From: Amanita rubescens
Taxonomy: Eukaryota > Basidiomycota > Agaricomycetes > Agaricales > Amanitaceae
Direction: 5' to 3'
DNA: 64,000 nucleotides
Assembly (NCBI GenBank): GCA_015039365.1
Contig: WION01000094.1
Location: 106,373 to 170,372 of the forward strand
The notes below the pieces were generated by a model that was given only the letters and a program-made list of their open reading frames with translations, did not search any database and was not told the DNA's origin. The position numbers and the translations under genes are program-made. Below are positions 1-13,145 of the stretch, piece after piece (position 1 is the stretch's first letter; every line of letters begins with the position of its first letter).

Positions 1-1668
1 CCCAGCCGAGTTCTACTTTTCGCTAATAAAAAGTGTGTACCGCGTTCTTCGCACCTATCCAACTCACGGTGCAACTTAGTCACTCTGATTATTGCTCTTC
101 TACTGTCTGGGTTGATAATCGATCTCGGAGGGGGGCCTAGTCATGAACGCACAGGTTTCAGGGTATGTCGACTTGTGTCATCCACTCGACTCACAAAACT
201 CACAAAACGGTGATATGAACCAGTTCTGGAAAAATCCAGGTGCCTTCAACCGTGCCGGTCTCGTGAGCAATCTCAACACGGACCGCTTCTTGGCATTTTT
301 GTCTGTGCTCGTTCAGGCTTCTTTCTCGTACCAGGGAGTGGAGCTTGTCGCCATGTGAGTACAAATAAGTATTTGATGTGATTTTTCCCAATTGGCGTAG
401 TGCTGCGTCAGAAACAGAAAATCCTCGCCGGAACATCTCCAAGGCCGTGCGTCGTGTCTTTTACCGGATTGCAGTATTCTATGTAAGCAAAAATCCATGA
501 GATCGCCAATTAACGTGATACTCATCTATCAACAGATTCTTGGCATTTTAATGATTGGAATGCTCGTCAGTTATGCTGACCCGGAGCTCCTGCGGGGTGT
601 GTTGTATTACTTCCATAAAATACAACTGGTGATTTAATCGATGCTCTGAAGCAACCGGAACTGCTGCCCAATCACCATTTGTGATCGCTTTTAATAATGC
701 TGGTGTTAAAGGTTGGTATCCGCTCCAAGTTTTTCATAATCGCCTAATGTTTATAATTTCAGTGTTCCCGCATATTATCAATGCTTGCATTTTTACGAGT
801 GCCTTCTCCGCTGGGAACAGTTTCCTCTTCTGTGGTTCACGAATTCTCTACGGTCTTGCTCTCCGTGGACAGGCTCCAAAGATTTTAGCGTACTGCACCA
901 GGAATGGTCTTCCAATTTTTTCTGTCTTAGTCACTGTAAGCGTACCGCCAGCTACAAGCGGTATGGCTACTCACTCCTGTTGTACAGTCCTGCTTCGCAT
1001 TCTTGTCGTTCATGAGTGTTTCGAGCGGCGGTGAAACAGCATTCAAGTAATTATTTTCCAAAATTCCTACCTTTGGAACTCCGTCACTTAATGCGCTCAT
1101 AGCTGGCTCGTCAGTCTTGGAACAACAGCTGGATACTTTGGATGGTTTGCAATCAATGTTACATACATACGCTGGCGTAAGCTCTTCAGAAGGTTTCCCA
1201 TTGCTTTTTCTTACAAGTATGGCTTGCTTAGGGCAGGGAATGTTGGTCCAAGGATTTGACCTCAAAAAGAATATCTACAACAACCGGTTCCAACCATACG
1301 TTGCTTACTGGGGTGCCTTCTGGAACGCCGTATTCATCCTCGTTAACGGATTCAAGGTCTTCTTTGTATGGAATACCACGAACTTCCTGACTTCCTGTGA
1401 GCATCAGTGTTATTCGTTCATATTTTACTGAGGTTTCGTCAGATATCAGTATTCCTATCTTCTTCTCATTTTACATATTCTGGAAAATATACAAGCGTAC
1501 ATCGTTTTGGAAAGCGGAGGAAATGGATCTTACCACGGTACGCTTACGATATGCTCGTGATGGTTGCACCTAATCTGGTAATAGGGAATCCCGACAATCG
1601 AAGAAACTGAAATGCCTGTGGAGCCTCCAAGGAATATCTGGGAGAAGACCGCGGAGCTTCTCTTCTAG
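1..1668 (+). CDS. Amino-acid permease (YAT family), 5' end cut by window
   Basis: Plasma-membrane amino-acid/proton symporter of the fungal YAT family (APC superfamily). The part in the window starts inside the membrane domain (TLIIALLLSG, then LIIDLGGGP) and runs to the cytoplasmic tail. Conserved YAT blocks are visible across introns: ASETENPRRNISKAVRRVFY, SRILYGLALRGQAP, GYFGWFAINVTYIRWR and QPYVAYWGAFWNAVFILVNG. At least eight introns with good GT/AG borders must be removed, and reading stays in frame through all of them, so the gene looks intact. For example, the exon ending at TTCAA before a gtaatt donor joins CTGGCTCGTC. The tail ends with an acidic stretch and the stop TAG at 1666-1668. 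It converges on the methyltransferase gene about 100 bp downstream. Substrate specificity cannot be read from the sequence. The start codon lies left of the window. Confidence 0.9.
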
Positions 1669-1770
1669 TACTTTTTCTTTGTCAATTTTTCATCGAATTT
1701 CATTGTGTATAGTTAGTATTAAGTATGAGAAACGGGTAGTTTGGCGTCTAACATTAAGCTTATACCCACA

Positions 1771-3341
1771 TTATATTTTACGAAATTTGCCCTGCATCCA
1801 TACGCGATACATTTTAAGCTGTCGTTTTCTATTAACGATTAGCCGGCGGTCTACCCCAAGCTGTTCAATGACAAATGGTGGCTGAGAGGGAAAGTCCCGA
1901 AATGGGGTTGGGGGATGTACCAAAACAGGCGTTGTCGGGTATGGTGGCGTTTCCTTGGCAGGTAGGGATGCTAAGCATGGCGAGTCGAGGCTTTCCACTG
2001 GGGCAACTATTTCTGGCGACGAAAATTCACCATCAACGTTACCCTCTCCACCGCAATCAACAACGTCAGGATGTCCGGTGTCTTGAGGTGGTGCTCTGGA
2101 CCCCGTGAAAATAACCGCGAGTTCGTCTAGAGGTTCAGGGTCAAGTACCGCATTAGTACTGATGCTATGCTGACTAACCTAACTCAAAGAAGTATACTCG
2201 GGTCTTGTCTCCTCGGATGTAGAAGTTGTCTTCAAGAAGACGACCTGATTTGAATCTTACTTGAGTCAAATCGTGGCGGCCGTAATCACGGAGGACGACG
2301 AGTCCGCCTGGTTTCAGCATCTAAGGTTAATAGTAAGCATTCGCAATGATTGAGTAAAATTTTAGTAATGAAGCAAGATCCTGACACGGTGAATGTTGTT
2401 GACTGCGCGTGCCCATTCTTCCGGATGGAGCGCACTGAGAACGAAAACCAAGATAGCAATATCAACGGTGCCTGGTTCTAATCCAGGGGGAAGGCCATCT
2501 GGAGAAGTTAAATCCCAGACAGATGCATGAATTGTGCCCACTGGAGGTGATGTATATAAGGGGTTGTTCTGTGATGTGATATGAGCAATTGAAACCTTCG
2601 CTAAAGTACCTCCGCAGACCTGCACGAGTTTGACAGCATGGCTAGAGAAATCATATGCATGGAGGGATAGTTTCGGATTCTGATTAGAAGACAAGAGAGG
2701 AAAGACTGAGTTTCCAGCACCTTGTGAAGATAAGGCGATGCGCCACTCGTTGATTGATATGACGACTTACCGCAGCCGATCTCGACTATTGTTATCGGTC
2801 CAGCCTAACTATCCTCTTATCGAGTTCATCGGAAGGAGATGGCAACGAGCATACCTCCGGTTGAGTAGCGGAAACAAGTTCCTTGAACTCGTTGTGCAAC
2901 CTACAAGCATGTTTCATTATTATTCGATCTGTACAACAGTAGATAATCGCACCATTTGCGATTACGGAAGAAATTGGCTGCATTGTTTTTGTAAAAGTTG
3001 TCCCTAATGGCATAGTCGGTTTAAAGGACGAACGATCGAATGAAAAGTCGCACCAGTACTTCGCAGGTTTCTCATTATACTTTACCTTTTCGTCATCGGG
3101 CACTGGTGCTCCCTTTTGCCTCGCCAACGACGCTGCGATGATTTCTGCTTGATCTTCGGGGGGTGGAACGTGGTCCCATGCGTTATGTGCCCAAACATCG
3201 TCCTCGTCAGTAAGAAATCTTTTTGAAAATGCTTTCAGTGATTGACTCGACCGAGGCTGCAGATATGACATACCGTGATCCAAAAGGTGGGTCTTCTGCC
3301 CCTACTTCGTGCACGGACGACGTGATTTTCTTCGTTTCCAT
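1771..3341 (-). CDS. TRM140: tRNA N3-methylcytidine methyltransferase (METTL2/6/TRM140 family)
   Basis: SAM-dependent enzyme that makes 3-methylcytidine at position 32 of certain threonine and serine tRNAs (family knowledge). After splicing, family blocks appear in order: an N-terminal [18 protein letters not shown] motif, KYWCDF, an FFRNRKWLHNEF segment, SAM-binding motif I ([16 protein letters not shown]), motif II around [24 protein letters not shown], and then [30 protein letters not shown] and the C-terminal signature [14 protein letters not shown]. The start ATG at 3339-3341 opens a short first exon joined to the RFLTDED exon; the next downstream ATG would lose the conserved N-terminus. 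Length fits the fungal family without the long actin-binding extension of budding-yeast Abp140. It is divergent to the RhoGEF gene (349 bp between starts). No disruption seen. Confidence 0.92.
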
Positions 3342-3690
3342 TGTCCGACTAGCACATCAGGAATGATACGGCCGTTCCTCACTATTGGCTACGTTCAGGA
3401 CAGAATTCGGGCGACAGCGCAAACATGTACAAAACGCTATCAAGAATCCGTTTCTGTCAGCGATGTTGGCCGTTGCCTCTTCCCTCGCTCATCATCCTCA
3501 CTGTTTTGCAAGGTGCCGCGCATCCACCGTGCTCCAGGCTAGTTCTTCGGTATATGATTTTGATTATCTTGATTTGACTAGGCCGTGGGATTGCTGCAAT
3601 ATCTTAGCGGTGTATTAGTATTCTGGATCACTGGCGTCACCACACTTCACCCAATTTCATAATATAATTTCCGAAAGTTTACACCTTATC
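3342..3690. promoter_or_regulatory. Divergent promoter region, TRM140-like / RhoGEF
   Basis: This 349-bp gap lies between two start codons pointing away from each other, so it must hold both promoters. Small open frames in it show no family resemblance. I see no convincing TATA box or CACGTG box. Confidence 0.5.
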
Positions 3691-6600
3691 ATGTACCACG
3701 AGTTCCCAGCAGAAGGCGTGAATGGTAGCAGTTCAAGCCGATCTCATTCTAGCTCTCCCAACCATAGTGCGTTTCTTCATGATCTTGCTCGCTTACCTTG
3801 ACCAACATTACTTAGGCATCGATGAACACAACACTCAGCGTCCCATTTCCGCATCGCAGAGAAGATACAGACCCCTCCCCCCAATTCCCGGTGTTCGGCC
3901 GCATGGCTCGCCAATTCTATCCCGCCCTCGTACTGCTTCTTCCGTGGAGCCAATGATACCGGTGCCCAATCCTGTACTTTTTCCTCTCCATATATCAGCA
4001 TCCATGGCAAGCTTGTCAGTCAGCTCCAGTGAAAAGACTGCAAAGCAGACCGACCATCCCAATGATCTTCCTATTGGCGCTCTTCCTCCCAAGATACCCG
4101 GTCATAATCTACCCAACCCTTATGATCTGTCGCCAAGATCAGAATACAGTGCCATAGCGGCGCTGTACTCCCCACTAAATCTCACCCCCCAAGAGACGTC
4201 GTATCCGTTTTACACGCAGGCTGTAAATGGACCCCTTCTTTCACAATCACCTCCGTTATCCATAGGGAGCTCTCTGATGTCACCATGGGCTCGGTCTTCC
4301 CCCGAGTTTTCAGGCAGTACGCCTAACCATATCAACGCTATTCCCGCCTTGCCCGATGTTTTACCTTCCGATGAAAGCACTTTGTTTGAGCCAGGGCCAA
4401 GTCAGGTTCAACCCACTGTCGATGACTATACGAGAATTCTGCAGTCCGTTGGACAGTTTCCCTTGGAGAGTGCGCAGGACGATGACCAAAGCGCAAGATC
4501 ATCATTGGAAGAGGATGATCCGATGCGATTTGTCGATTGGGCGTTGCTATCTCATATTGCTGTTCGCCTTCGAGATAGGGTCCCAAGAGGAACACACGTC
4601 AAGGGTAGTGTTCCTTACCCACGCGCCTTTACCGGTAGGGATATTGTGGTGAGTTCACACCACTCACTATGGCAAGGTTTCAATCAATGACTGTTCTAGT
4701 CCGCGATACATTCTCAGATACAACGGGAGCTTGTCTTGCATCTTGGTGGTGCAGCCGAAGATCGCAGAGCGGCGTTGCATGTTGCGCGTAGCCTTCAAAG
4801 CCAGCTATTCTTTTATGAAGTTGAATGGAATAGTCGGACGTTGCAAGATGGAGTAGAAGATGTCTATATGTTCCTGGATGATCAAGAGGGAGACAATACC
4901 CCGATGGAACGCGGAGAATTACCGACCGGCATCGTGACTTACCTGACCAAATGTTATTCTCCGGATTGTGGTGGTGGATCATGTTACAGCTACAGCTGTC
5001 CGCGAAAGGTGACTGAGCCTGATACCCATCAATGGAACAGGTCGTATTAAGCTGTTCTAGAGTGCATCACTCCTTCAACAGTTGCCCGATCCTTTGGAGG
5101 AGTTGTCTGGTCCTTCAGCAGATGCGTGGGCCGATAAAGTCCCGAGAGAGCTTATTGCATCCCTTCCAGAACGGGAAATCAAGCGCCAGACGTAGGTTTC
5201 AACTTTTCACGCCAAATGACCCTATCAACTCATTTCCCATTTAGAATTATACACACACTGATTACGTCTGAAGAGCAATATATCAAAGATCTTGATATCA
5301 TCGAGACCATTTTTATCAAGCCACTCCAGCGAGCCAATCCAGCCATTATATCGCCATTGGATCTAGAAGAATTCATCGACGAAGTATTTTACAATATCCT
5401 TGATCTTCGCGAGTGTAATAAGCGCCTGCTCGAGGTCTTGTATGTCCGTCAACGTGAACAAGGACCTGTAATCGGGCGTATAGGCGACGTCTTCCTAGAT
5501 GCTGCGACGGAATTCAGAATAGCTTATCCTACATATGTCGGTCATCATCCAAGAGCCGAGAAACGAGTGAAAGAGGAATTAGAGCGGAACTCGGAGTTTA
5601 GGCTATTCATTGAGGTTGGTTAATCGTTTTGATAAACTGATAGCCGTCTGAGGATGGCCTTCTAGAGATCCTCCTTTCAACGTTTACCCCGCTCAATGCA
5701 AGGGACGCGATTGCTCGATCTGAAGCACTATCTCAATCGCCCATCGGAACACCTTCAAAAATATCCTGTACTACTTGATGCGATCATCAACGAGACGCAT
5801 AGGAGCAATCCGGATGGTGACTTCTTGCAGGAAGCTATTGATTCCATTAAGAGTCTTCAACAAGTCGCTCAGCTGGGGACATTCCAATCTGCGATGTGCA
5901 AAGGCTTCACCGCAAAATGGGAATGGAATGACCTCATTTCCCGAGAAATGATCAAAGGTCTTTCAAAGGAGGAAATCAGAAGACAATCGTGAGTGAGATG
6001 TTAGCTCTGAAAGGGTGTTTTTGATAACACCATTGCGTTACGCGCTTCAAGAATCATTTTTGAGCTCATCAAAGGGGAAATGGCCTACGTGAGAGATTTG
6101 GAAATAATGGAAACTGTACGCTGCCTATCACAAATCGGATATTAATCATTCTGTTCATACGGTATCGATAGCTATTCGTGCAACCACTGCGGAACTCTGA
6201 GCCCTCAATTATCTCTCCCGACAGACTGGATCTATTTCTGCGCGATGTGTTCTGCAATTTTGCTGAACTGCATGCGCATCATAGGAAATTGCTCGATAAG
6301 CTTCATGAAATTCAACGCGATGAACATCCCCGTATTCGAAGTATAACTGCAGCACTGTTTGACGCTGCGCTTAACTTCCGGGATGCGTATATGGAATATA
6401 TACCTAACTATCCTATCGCCGAACACAGAATAGACGATGAGATAACGCGCAATGCTCTTTTCAAGCACTTTTATGATGTACGTCCGCCATCTGCTTCTGT
6501 TGCATGACCTATCTATCTTTGTCGTATAGCAATGCCTAAAGCATCCTGAAGCTAGGCGTCTTGATATCAAAAGCTTCATTAATCGTCCTATACCTCGGTT

Positions 6601-8996
6601 ACTACGTTACGAACTGCTCCTGCGAGGTATCTTGGAGGAAACCAACCACATGCATGATGATCGAGATTCCATTCCTCAAGTTATTGAGGTTATAAAAGCA
6701 TTAGGCAAGGACACAGAACCCGGAGTTCAATCTGCAAAACTCAAAGTTGAAGTGTGGCGTTTCAACTCTAATCTTGTTTTTAAGCCAGGCGAATTCACTG
6801 TTCGTTGTGATTTCCTCAATCGGCTATGAACCTAACGATGTCTCTTGTTCCTAGGACATGGACCTCCTTAATGAGCAACGTTCTCTCGTACACTCCGGAA
6901 AACTTCTACGGCAGCCCGAAGGCAGTCTTACCACATGGATGGAAGTATATGTTTTACTGTTTGACAACTATTGTGAGCTTGTTAATTCTAAGCGAAGCGA
7001 TTATGCCTTGATGTCTCCAAAGTGGTTCTGACAAAAGTACGAGAAAAGGATGAAACGACAAAATATCATGTCATAAAATGGGTACGTAACGCTATCGTTA
7101 TTGCGTTCTCCATATTAAGATTCGCCAGCCAATTCCACTGGATCTACTTTCTCTGTACAGTTTCCACGATCCACCCCAATTCAGAGGAACAGGCATCCTC
7201 CGAGGATTTCGTAATACGGGTCTTCCAGGCGAAATCCCAACGCAAGATGGACCTGCTGCCTATCCCATGACTTTCCTGCAAACTGGCAGATCAGGCGGAA
7301 TATTGGTCCTGTATGCCGAATCAAGTGCAGCACGCGACGAGTGGAAGCTGAAATTGAATGAAGCCCTTGGATTACGCAAAGTTGTTCAAGAATCGAACAG
7401 AGTTTTCGAGATTGAGACGCTTAACATCAACACATTTCATATGTACCCGAATAGCATGGTACAATCCCAGACGTCATGGCAGGACGGACACTCATTAACT
7501 GGAAGAGTAACTTGCTCGGTTCCCTTCAGTATGTCAAGAATATCTGAGTATATGGCAACATCTTGACTTCTCATAGCTACCATCGATGGACGTGGACTTG
7601 TTGCGGTTGGATGTTCTGATGGCCTATGGATGGGTTTTCGTCATGATTCTCGCTGTGAGTGCTCATGGTTGGTCTACTAACGTGGCGACCCGAATCAGCG
7701 CTAACAACTGACCAGCGATGCAGCGCGTCCTCCACATAAAAAAGGTGACGCAGTGCGAGATGCTGGAAGACTTTGGCGTGTTCCTCGTCTTGGCAGACAA
7801 CGTAAATCTCCGTCTGTATCGTACAAGCTTCTGATTTCTGATCCATTCCAGGTACTCTTCGCCTATCACATCGAAGCCTTAGTACCTTCGAATCCTAGCA
7901 TGGCACAATCACTGCAAAAAATGAACACTATAGTGCACAAAGACGTTCAGTTCTTCAGAACTGGAAGGTTGAATGGACGCACGTTGCTTGTGTTCGTGAA
8001 GAAAGATGGTGTACGTCGTCTTCTGCAATGTGAAGAACACATCTCACGTGTACGACATTAGTCAAACAGCACATTCTATGTGGTCGAGCCCGTCTTTGAC
8101 AAAATTAACGAGAAAAACAAGGCCTCAAACGGCCTTGCTTCACGCCTCCTGGGATCAAAGACCAACTGGTTTCGGGACTACCGTCGTTTTCAACACTCGT
8201 GCGAAGCCTACGATGTTGTCTTTCTGAAAGCAAAACTAGCCATTCTTTGTTCCCGGGGATTTGAGATTCTAGACACGACAAAGTGAGTGATTGTGCTGGA
8301 TTTGCTTGGGCAGGCCCTTATTGCATATCGGACAGTTTCTTAAATACGGTTAATATACCACTAAAAGACGATCCCGGGACAATACATATAGCAAAACGAT
8401 GTGAATCATGCCGACCTCTGGGCATATTCAGGTCTTCTGACAATGAATTTTTGCTATGTTACAATGGTGTGTAGTAACTCGTTTTCCTTTACCATTCCTT
8501 GACGCTATTTCCAGAATTCGGGGTATATGTCAATAAACGAGGGTTTCCTAGTAGACCCTCAACCGGTACTATCGAATGGGAGGGCAGAGCTGAAAGCGTT
8601 GCCATCCATCCACCATACATACTTCTCTTTGATAGTCAGTTTATCGAAGTTCGTCACATCAAGACTGGGAGACTCGCCCAAATTATTCAAGGAAGTAATG
8701 TCAAATGTCTTTGGAATGGTCTCGGAAAAGCAATGGATGCCATCATTGTTCCTTGTGATGGCGAGCAGTTGGTTCAAGAACCCAGGATACACGCAGTCAT
8801 GAACATCGAGGAGCCAATAATGACCAATGGCAGGACAGGAAAACCGATTTCCCAACACGTCTTTGAACTGATGCCCACAATACCCTTGTATCTGCCTGGT
8901 TCACTGGCATCACCTTCGACAATGACCTATTTCTCACAATCATATTCACCACCTCGCTCACCACCACTTCGCGCCAATCATCGTGTCGTACCATAA
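3691..8996 (+). CDS. Rho guanine nucleotide exchange factor, DEP-DH-DH-PH-CNH (Rom2-like)
   Basis: Exchange factor expected to activate Rho1 at the plasma membrane in the cell-wall integrity pathway. After a Ser/Pro-rich N-terminus come a DEP domain (about 4530-4880, with FTGRDIV), a first DH-like domain (about 5240-5960; EEQYIKDLDIIETIFI, LNRPSEHLQKYPVLLDAI), a second DH domain (about 6050-6790; MAYVRDLEIMET, INRPIPRLLRYELLLRGI), a PH domain (about 6860-7400) and a C-terminal CNH domain (about 7570-8850). The start ATG at 3691 opens a Ser-rich exon spliced to IDEHNTQRP. About fifteen short introns join in frame, so the gene appears functional. Budding-yeast Rom2 has one DH; here a second DH-like copy is fused in the same reading frame. 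It converges on the KH-protein gene. Confidence 0.93.
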
Positions 8997-9207
8997 CGGT
9001 TTCCTTTCTGATTACGGTAAACTACTTACATACTGATCGTCGTTGCATGCATAGGCTTGGGTTTACCATATTCCTATCTAATACCAGATATCTTTCGCTC
9101 AGGAAATTAATACACTACATGTGATCAGCAAATGTCAACAAAATCACTGAATTGGCTGCGATAGAAGTCCCAAACCTGTCCTGACCCCGTCAGTCAGATT
9201 CCCAACA

Positions 9208-10697
9208 TTACGCAGGTGGTGGTGGAGGAGCTTCGTTGGGCGGGGCTGGCGTTGCGCTGGAAGAAGCCCCCGCAGAATTGGCATAGGCTGCGTAATACTG
9301 ACTGTACTGAGCCTGCTGCTGTGCTGCCCATTCCTTAAATTGCGGGGAGTTTACATCGTAGCCATATGCCGCCCTATTCTACGATTAGTTGCTAGTACAT
9401 GTTTAGGGGGTGACGGGGCGCACCAATATGAAGCATATGTATCTTGACTTGCAGCGTCTGTGCCCACCGGGGGTGCGCCTGCCGCTGCTTGAGCTGCTTG
9501 ACTTGGATCATGGGCAGAGCCATCTGGAGGGGGCGGGGGCTGGTCGCCCGGTGGTGGCGGCGGGGCACCTCCTGGGGGAGGCGGTGCATAACCCTGCAAA
9601 GATTGAGATGACAAGTGAGTTTCAAACAATAAAATCGGGTGTATGCAATAATTTTGCAAACTGCCGGAAAGTGATCAATTGACCGTCATTGAAGGAACAC
9701 CTACCGCCATAGCACTATACGCAGCGTATTGAGCCTGCGCCTGGTGAAGTTCCATCTGCTGTTGCTGAAGGACAGTCGCCATCTTGGAATGCTCAGATCG
9801 GACTACGAGCAATAGGTCTTCAGTCAAAACCTTCGCCCTCGCGACTTGGGCTTCATCTGGGCCACTGAGAACACAGTATGTCGGGCGGTTCAATCCGAGC
9901 GACAGTCGACGTACGTGATATGAATGTATAGCGGTTCATCACTTTCACGACCTGTCTCCTGGTCAATAAAACCGGATCCGAGGCCTTTGATCTGCACACG
10001 TGTGCCAGTCTCTTGCTGAATATACTTCACAAAGGAACCCTGAGGGCCGACAACTTTGGCCCTAACGTTGAAGTTCCTTAAACTTTCCAGCCCAACGGGC
10101 AACTTTTCTTCAGGCCATTTTCGCTTCAGACATATTAAGCTCAGAGTCGAAGCATAAGAAATGTAATAACCAACCTTTTCTCGTAATCTGTCTTTTTTGT
10201 CTTCGACGAGAGGTCCCAGGTCTATGCTCATTAAATCACTGATTCTTTCCATGGCTTTCGACAACGACTCCTGCGAAGGAGCAGAAATATGCAAATAAAG
10301 CGGGGGATCCTTCTCTGTGGCCCTGCTCCTGTCTGGATACCACACACCCTTCGTGCTTACCGATGCACCCGTTTCTTCTTGAATCTGGATATCGTTATTA
10401 CAAGAATGTGATAACAACATCCTTTTAAGAGCGTACCTGTTGCTGGGTAGAACCCTTAGTGAGCATGTATCTGTTCCGCACATCGTTGATGTCGACATCC
10501 TTCCAGAATTCATTTTCATGGTCTTTCTGGCCCAGCGTGCCATTCGCGAACTGGGCTGCGATTTTTGCGGCTATCGCCGCTGCAGCCGCTGCCGCCTCTG
10601 AAGCTGACTTGCTATCTTTGACAACTGGCTTTGATTCTGAAGAGTCGTCCGCACCTGAGCCCGCTGCAGGCTGATCCCATTTACTTTTGCTTGACAT
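9208..10697 (-). CDS. KH-domain RNA-binding splicing factor, KHDC4/BLOM7-like
   Basis: Probable nuclear RNA-binding protein acting in pre-mRNA splicing, by likeness to metazoan KHDC4. The protein starts with KSKWDQPAAGSG and an Ala-rich helix, then a first KH-like region (IQEETGASVSTKGVWYPD) and a second KH domain (FNVRAKVVGPQGSFVKYIQQ, where GPQG is the GXXG loop, then TRVQIKGLGSGF). The C-terminus is low in complexity: Gln/Ala-rich (LQQQQMELHQAQAQYAAY), runs of proline-glycine, and a final poly-proline tail. The start at 10697 is the first ATG of the exon; the stop TAA is at 9208-9210. Introns of 50-110 bp join in frame. The Pro-rich tail suggests binding to WW or GYF partners (inference). 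No operon-like context. Confidence 0.88.
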
Positions 10698-11894
10698 TCT
10701 CTGGCTGTGATGAAAAGTAACGCCGTCACACCTACTATCCATTGATCCAACGACAATCAGTGCTTGGCAACGTTACTCATGATTCCATATGATCACTGAG
10801 AACGACTCGCTTGCTGACATCTGATGAGGCCTCCTATCTGAACTCGCTATATCCGACACGTCATTATCCTAGAAGAATCACATCTCAAAATGACCAATTT
10901 GGCTACGTCAGACGTTGAGAGGTAGTACCATCCTAGCAATCGTGCATATTTGAATGGTGGCATACTCATCATTCAAAGGACCACTAGGGCTCTGATGAGG
11001 CAACAATTGCACGACGTGAAGTCGTGATGAAAGGATACACACATATGCACTACGCCAGAGTTGTGGGACAATTTCACGATGGAGATGGTCAACACCGACT
11101 ACACGTTCAACTTATCGTGCGCACTCATATTACTATCGCGTGCCACTAAGCCAATAAACCTTGAACTGAATGTTGTAATTCATCGTCTTGCTGGCAATCC
11201 AAACTTCAAATTAAATGATACACTCCATCATCTCATTTCGAACCATCCCATTCAAACTCTTCACCGCAAAAATTTTCTCCTCTAGCCTTATCTTCCATAG
11301 CGAGACATTCAACCGTGTTCAGGTTTTGAACCTAACGGTTGATAGCTGTACCTCGCTTTCACTATTTGGTGGAAACAGATTTGGTTTTGTTATTCTATGT
11401 CCGTCTTGGGTTTGCCTATAAATCTGCCGCACATGTCATGGACGCTGTCTCGATCTAAGCGAATACTCGCAAGACATTACACACAGAAATTTGCAAGACC
11501 TTGACCTCAAGGTTAGGGAGACAAGTGGCATAGAGGAGGATTCCATTGCTTCAGATGCCCTACACGGGTTCTTCAGCCTTTTGGCACGCTTAGAGGTATT
11601 CATCGTAGGCGGGAATGAGGTTGTTCAACAAATGAAGCCATCACTGGTTAGCCTCAGAGAGCCACAGATTCATGCCGACGACTTTGTGGAGTTTAGATTT
11701 ATTTAATGACTGTATTCTCTGTACACATTTAAGTTGCTACAACCTCATTTACAGAGACATCTGATCTGGTCATGGTGGATATCATCGTTGGCGTCGATGA
11801 ATTCAGTCGCCTTCGCGATGATTAAATTAAGCACACCCTCCAAGCCTAATAATTTAGCTAAACATTTCCACAGAAAAAGGGAAAATTGTAAATC
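10698..11894. other. Intergenic region, nothing recognised
   Basis: About 1.2 kb between the start of the KH-protein gene and the stop of ALG5. Short open frames occur on the plus strand (11061-11285, 11491-11706) but none shows a domain, splice-supported extension or similarity that I recognise. It should hold the KH-gene promoter (right of 10697) and the ALG5 3' region. Confidence 0.4.
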
Positions 11895-13145
11895 TTATGT
11901 GGCCACCGCTTTCCATCTGCCTAACATGTGATTTGCCCTCACAACCAACAAATCCCTCAGCATCTGCACAGACGCCGTCATCACATTCAACTTGCTCCCA
12001 GCCACCTCATGCCACTCTATTGGCACCTCTGCAACGGGTATACTCAACTGTTTCGCCAACAGTAGCAACTCCACATCAAAGATCCACGTTGGTAGATGCT
12101 GCGCAGGGAAAATCTGGCGCGCTGCCTGTCGCGAGAACAGCTTAAATCCACATTGGGTATCTCGGATGTGACCAACGCCGACTACCCGAAGAATCGTATG
12201 CAAACCGTACATGAGCACGTTTCGGATGAACGATCGCTATTAGCACGTCAGAACCAGCCATGACCATAGAGAAAAACCTCCTTAAAAACGTACTTTGACA
12301 ACAGCCTCTGATTTGACGAGGTGAGCTCTGCTCCCAACGACAACCGCTGGAGCGCTCTGAGGCCCAATCTTGTCCATCGCGTCCCACAAAAGTTCCAAAT
12401 CCTGGAACCGACTCGCCCCATCGGCGTCGACCATGAGTAACCTCTCTCCACTCGCATGCAGCATGCCATGACGCACGGCGCCACCTTTGCCTGTGTTCTT
12501 TTCCAACGTGACCACCTTGATATCACAATCCCTATACTGAGCCGCAAGCTCCAAAGCCTTTTTCGACGTGCGATCCGTAGAACCGTCGTCCACGATTAAA
12601 ATCTCAAACGTCCGAACAGGATTAGTGGCCTTTCCGTTCACTTTTCTCTGGCCCCCATTGTCGCCTTTGCCTTTTCTTTTGTGAAGTGACGTCAGATGCT
12701 CAATTGTCGCAGCCATCATAACCGGCAACCGTTCCGTCTCATTGAACGCGGGAACGATGACAGACAAGTCGACCGTGCTCGGTTCCTTCAAAGACGTAAG
12801 AGGAAGTGGTTTGTTTGGTGATTTGAAGCATTTGTATTTCTTCTCAGAGTCGCGCGTGATGATGGGAGGTGGAGACCAGAACACGAGCGCAGCGTATAAC
12901 TGTCCACGGGATATCAGCCATTGCATAGATAGTTTTCAAAAATCGAGTCGAGTTCAGTAAAAAGGGTGAAAAACGCCCAGCCCAGAGTTATCGTCCACGT
13001 CACGACGCGCAAAAGGCCCGCGACTCGAAGAACAAGGATGGTAGAACTCATCATAGAAAGGAGAGACGCGGAAAGGCCAACATACCAGCGTGATCAGCCC
13101 TACGAGTAGCGCAAAGCCGCCGGAGAGGGCAATTGAATAATCCAT
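11895..13145 (-). CDS. ALG5: Dolichyl-phosphate beta-glucosyltransferase (Alg5)
   Basis: GT2-family enzyme of the ER membrane that transfers glucose from UDP-glucose to dolichyl phosphate, giving the donor for the last steps of N-glycan precursor assembly. Exon 1 (MDYSIALSGGFALLVGLITL) provides a signal anchor, then a linker, the start of the GT-A domain (DLSVIVPAFNETERLPVMM), ILIVDDGSTDRTSKKALELA, NTGKGGAVRHGML, LLMVDADGASRFQDLELL (the metal-binding DAD motif), VVVGSRAHLVKSEAVVKRSF, GHIRDTQCGFKLFSR and PTWIFDVELLLLAKQLSIPV. These match yeast and human ALG5 in order. The intron after ITL is unusually long (about 180 bp) if single; its exact end is inferred. A basic insert (KRKGKGDNGGQRKVNGK) lies between the first two GT motifs and may be lineage-specific. 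Confidence 0.92.

Noticed and set aside
931..1100. Apparent frame breaks in the amino-acid permease
   Set aside because: All are explained by short GT-AG introns that restore conserved YAT sequence.
11061..11706. Short plus-strand frames between the KH gene and ALG5
   Set aside because: No motif, no consistent exon joining.
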